NCBI GenBank assembly: GCA_027886175.1
Contig: JAJNNQ010000130.1
Span: forward strand, 15,579,501 to 15,643,500
Direction of reading: 5' to 3'
Length of the DNA: 64,000 nt
DNA from: Phylloscopus collybita
Taxonomy: Eukaryota; Chordata; Aves; Passeriformes; Phylloscopidae
In this document: positions 61,865 through 64,000 of the stretch, piece by piece
Numbering within the stretch: position 1 is the first letter of the stretch
Layout of the letters: each line of letters begins with the position of its first letter
Program-made: the position numbers and the translations under genes
The notes under the pieces: model-generated
What the model saw: only the letters and a program-made list of their open reading frames with translations
Told to the model about the DNA's origin: nothing
The model's database searches: none

Positions 61865-62126
61865 ATACTTAGGTACCTAGAAGAAAACAGAAGTGTTACT
61901 GATTCTGAAAATATATTCTCCAAGTCATTTTACCTCCACACACACTGGCACAATAGGTTTAAAGAGCAATATAAGGACAGTATGAAACATTCATGGTTTA
62001 ATCTGGTATCTGAAAAGTAGTTATAATATCAGCAAATGATTGCTTCTATTTGGCTACTTTGGAGAGGAGTAGGAAAGGTGACATCTTTAGTGCTGTATGG
62101 CATTGGTGCTCAATCTGCCATGGAAG

Positions 62127-62312
62127 TCAGCTTTTAGCAGACATGGGAAGGAAAAGGATAGCTTTCTGTCCAGGTCCAGTTTTTGGTCCAGGTTTGTACT
62201 GTCCAGTTCTTTTCAGTGCCACATACCAATCCGAGTATTTCCGTGACCGGTAAGTGTTATAGTTATTTGATTCCAAACGCTCAAAAAAGAAACATTCTTC
62301 TGTTGCGTATTT
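62127..62312 (-). CDS. FGF2: FGF2 last coding exon (C-terminal 61 residues)
   Basis: FGF2 is a heparin-binding growth factor that signals through FGF receptors and is exported without a signal peptide. The exon encodes 61 residues and TGA (186 bp, the same length as human exon 3). It starts KYATEECFFFERLESN, contains the receptor/heparin-binding segment RSRKYSDWYVALKRTGQYK and KTGPGQKA, and ends FLPMSAKS. Acceptor is TTCCCTTTTAG|AAATAC, phase 0. The second residue is Tyr where chicken and human have Cys. Exons 1 and 2 lie beyond the right edge. The gene converges on NUDT6, and its 3' UTR lies over NUDT6 exons 5 and 4. Confidence 0.97.
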   Translation of the reverse strand, partial: KYATEECFFFERLESNNYNTYRSRKYSDWYVALKRTGQYKPGPKTGPGQKAILFLPMSAKS

Positions 62313-64000
62313 CTAAAAGGGAAAAGAGAAAGCATTACTGGTGTAGCACCACAAATCAATTCTTCACATTCAGGGAACTAACTTAGCAAGAATGTGAGCA
62401 GTACCTTTGGTTTTAAGAAACGGAGATTAACTGTTTCAAAACTATTGAATAAAGATACTTATTGTGAAAACATTAAAAACACTACAAGAAGAGGTTTTTA
62501 CCTATGGTTCATTTATTGTCTCTAACACAGCTTTTAATTTGCTTTTACTGTGTAATTCTTTGTTCTGATCAGAAAATATGTAAAGAAGCCTTTAAGAACA
62601 AAAACTTTAAGCAGAGTATAGACAATCCAGTACAATTGCCCAAGGCAATTCAGGCAGAGGCACATCAAAAAAGGGTGAAAAAAGAAAAGTCCTTATTTCT
62701 CCCCAAAGCATACGTGCCTCCAGTGCTTTCCTACAGTGCGTTGTCAATGTAAACATTTTGACATAAACATCATTTAGCTGACAAATGACAGCTCAGGCTC
62801 CATGAACTGTGTATTCCTTTAACAGCTGCCAGAGGCAAGATTTCAGGAGCTGGACTGCTGTCCAGCAAGAGCACAGTGCCAGCCACTGCACTGTCAATCT
62901 GAGCACCTGGAAAAACCCTGGATATCTGTAGATTTTCCTTTCAAATACACTTCAGTCCAGGCTGCATTCAGAGTGTGGATCTGGCAATAGAAGCTTTCAC
63001 AGCACCTCATGAAACACCTGAACTCTGGTCAAACTAAATGCAAGTTATTCTCACAAACATTCTTTGAGCACAATTTGAATCCATAACATCAAAAGATAAG
63101 AATTTATTTCCCTTTGAGTCAAGTCCTTGAAGTCTGGCACAACCTGGTTGATCACAGTGAAACCACACAAGCACAACAGAATGAACAGATCATATCCTTA
63201 AATAACAAATTATTTACCATAAAATACAAGTTAGTCAAAATTCTTCCTTTCATAGGTAGTTCGGAAAATTTCTTCATTAAATGAAATAATCACATTTCAT
63301 TCCATAAAGTGAAAGTATTTCATTCTTATAATTAAACTGGAAAGTCAAAATCAGTCATATCAGATGGAAATGTTTCCGTTTTTCCATCAAAAATCTGATG
63401 GAACAGATGCATTTCTGCACAAATATTTTCAGTTAAAAGAGTGTTTTCCAGGGGGAGGTTTTGACTATCTGCATTCACCACCAGCCATTTCCTCCAGTGG
63501 TACAGATCACCTCTCCCCCATGACTGAGTCTGTTAGTAAAGAACAGAAAATGCTCAATTAAAAGCTGCATCATCCAGATTTCCAGACAAAAATGCGACCC
63601 ACTGCACCCCCACGCAGATCACCAGGGTGATGAGTGGTCCATGGGCTGTGCAATAAATCATCCTGCTAAGCCCAGCTCACAACAAACCCTGCAGCATGTC
63701 TCAACAAGTAATTACAAAAACATTCAACGAGATGAAAAACAGGCCTGAATAAGAATTTGCGAGCATATTGCCGAAAATATTAATTTATTTGTAAAACAAG
63801 GACACTATGCAAATTGATCCTGGACACTGAAATGTAATTTAAAAACCCCAGACATTAAAAAGACAGAGTAGTACTTGAGTGACTGATGGATTAGAGGACT
63901 AAATTATGTGTTTAGAAATTAAACTTCCATAATGTTTTGAAAGAAATTTCAGCAGTGTTTCACCATGTGCAATTCACCACAGACATTTCTACTGCACACT
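62313..64000 (-). other. FGF2: FGF2 intron 2, partial
   Basis: Upstream of FGF2 exon 3 on the minus strand and running off the right edge. I looked for exon 2 (LQLQAEERG-type sequence) and did not find it. No repeat was recognised. Confidence 0.75.
62448..62453 (+). terminator. NUDT6: Possible distal NUDT6 polyadenylation signal
   Basis: AATAAA on the plus strand beyond FGF2 exon 3. Its use would give an antisense transcript that covers the whole FGF2 last coding exon. This is inference from the motif and position alone. Confidence 0.35.

Larger units (their letters stand above)
57725..62126 (-). other. FGF2: FGF2 3' UTR (inferred extent)
   Basis: Mammalian FGF2 has a very long 3' UTR (several kb) with multiple poly(A) sites. 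Here no other gene intervenes on the minus strand between the FGF2 stop and a strong AATAAA at 57747-57752, giving about 4.4 kb. The stretch is AT-rich with several ATTTA-type elements, except where NUDT6 exon 5 lies on the other strand. Confidence 0.65.

Noticed and set aside
62277..62320. Alternative FGF2 exon 3 acceptor (such as an AC-ending U12 intron) to avoid the Tyr codon
   Set aside because: TTTTAG|AAA gives exactly the conserved 186-bp exon in phase 0; no other acceptor fits.

Overview
The window is nuclear DNA from a bird. Three vertebrate genes with intron/exon structure occupy it in the conserved order AFG2A (SPATA5) - NUDT6 - FGF2. Several CR1-type LINE fragments and a candidate avian endogenous-retrovirus solo LTR lie in the introns. 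The FGF2 C-terminal residues match chicken-type FGF2 from memory. I cannot name the species; the sequence is not identical to chicken as I remember it.

Layout. Positions 1-49748 on the minus strand hold the 5' part of AFG2A: 14 coding exons that splice in perfect phase to 766 codons (N-domain, AAA+ D1 and most of AAA+ D2). The last roughly 113 residues, by comparison with human, lie beyond the left edge. Positions 49749-49822 are a 74-bp GC-rich bidirectional promoter core inside a CpG island. Positions 49823-61646 on the plus strand hold complete NUDT6: five coding exons and 287 residues, with an intact Nudix box split between exons 4 and 5. Positions 62127-62312 on the minus strand are the last coding exon of FGF2 (61 residues plus stop). 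Its long 3' UTR runs down to about 57.1-57.7 kb and so lies antisense to NUDT6 exons 4 and 5. The right edge (62313-64000) is FGF2 intron 2.

How the genes relate. AFG2A (ribosome-biogenesis AAA+ ATPase) and NUDT6 (Nudix protein, historically the FGF2 antisense gene) share one divergent promoter. NUDT6 and FGF2 converge and overlap tail to tail. NUDT6 therefore links both neighbours: co-initiation on one side and sense/antisense overlap on the other.

Most of the window is intron. AFG2A introns 9, 11 and 13 are each about 11-12 kb, and apart from CR1 pieces, a solo-LTR candidate and homopolymers I see nothing in them. I found no CRISPR, operon, tRNA or rRNA gene, and no sign of a novel multi-gene system. 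The most notable points are a GC-AG intron in NUDT6, the 74-bp shared promoter, the antisense overlap that embeds the Nudix-box codons in the FGF2 3' UTR, a cysteine-to-tyrosine difference in FGF2, and the P-loop of AFG2A D2 with Ser in place of Gly.
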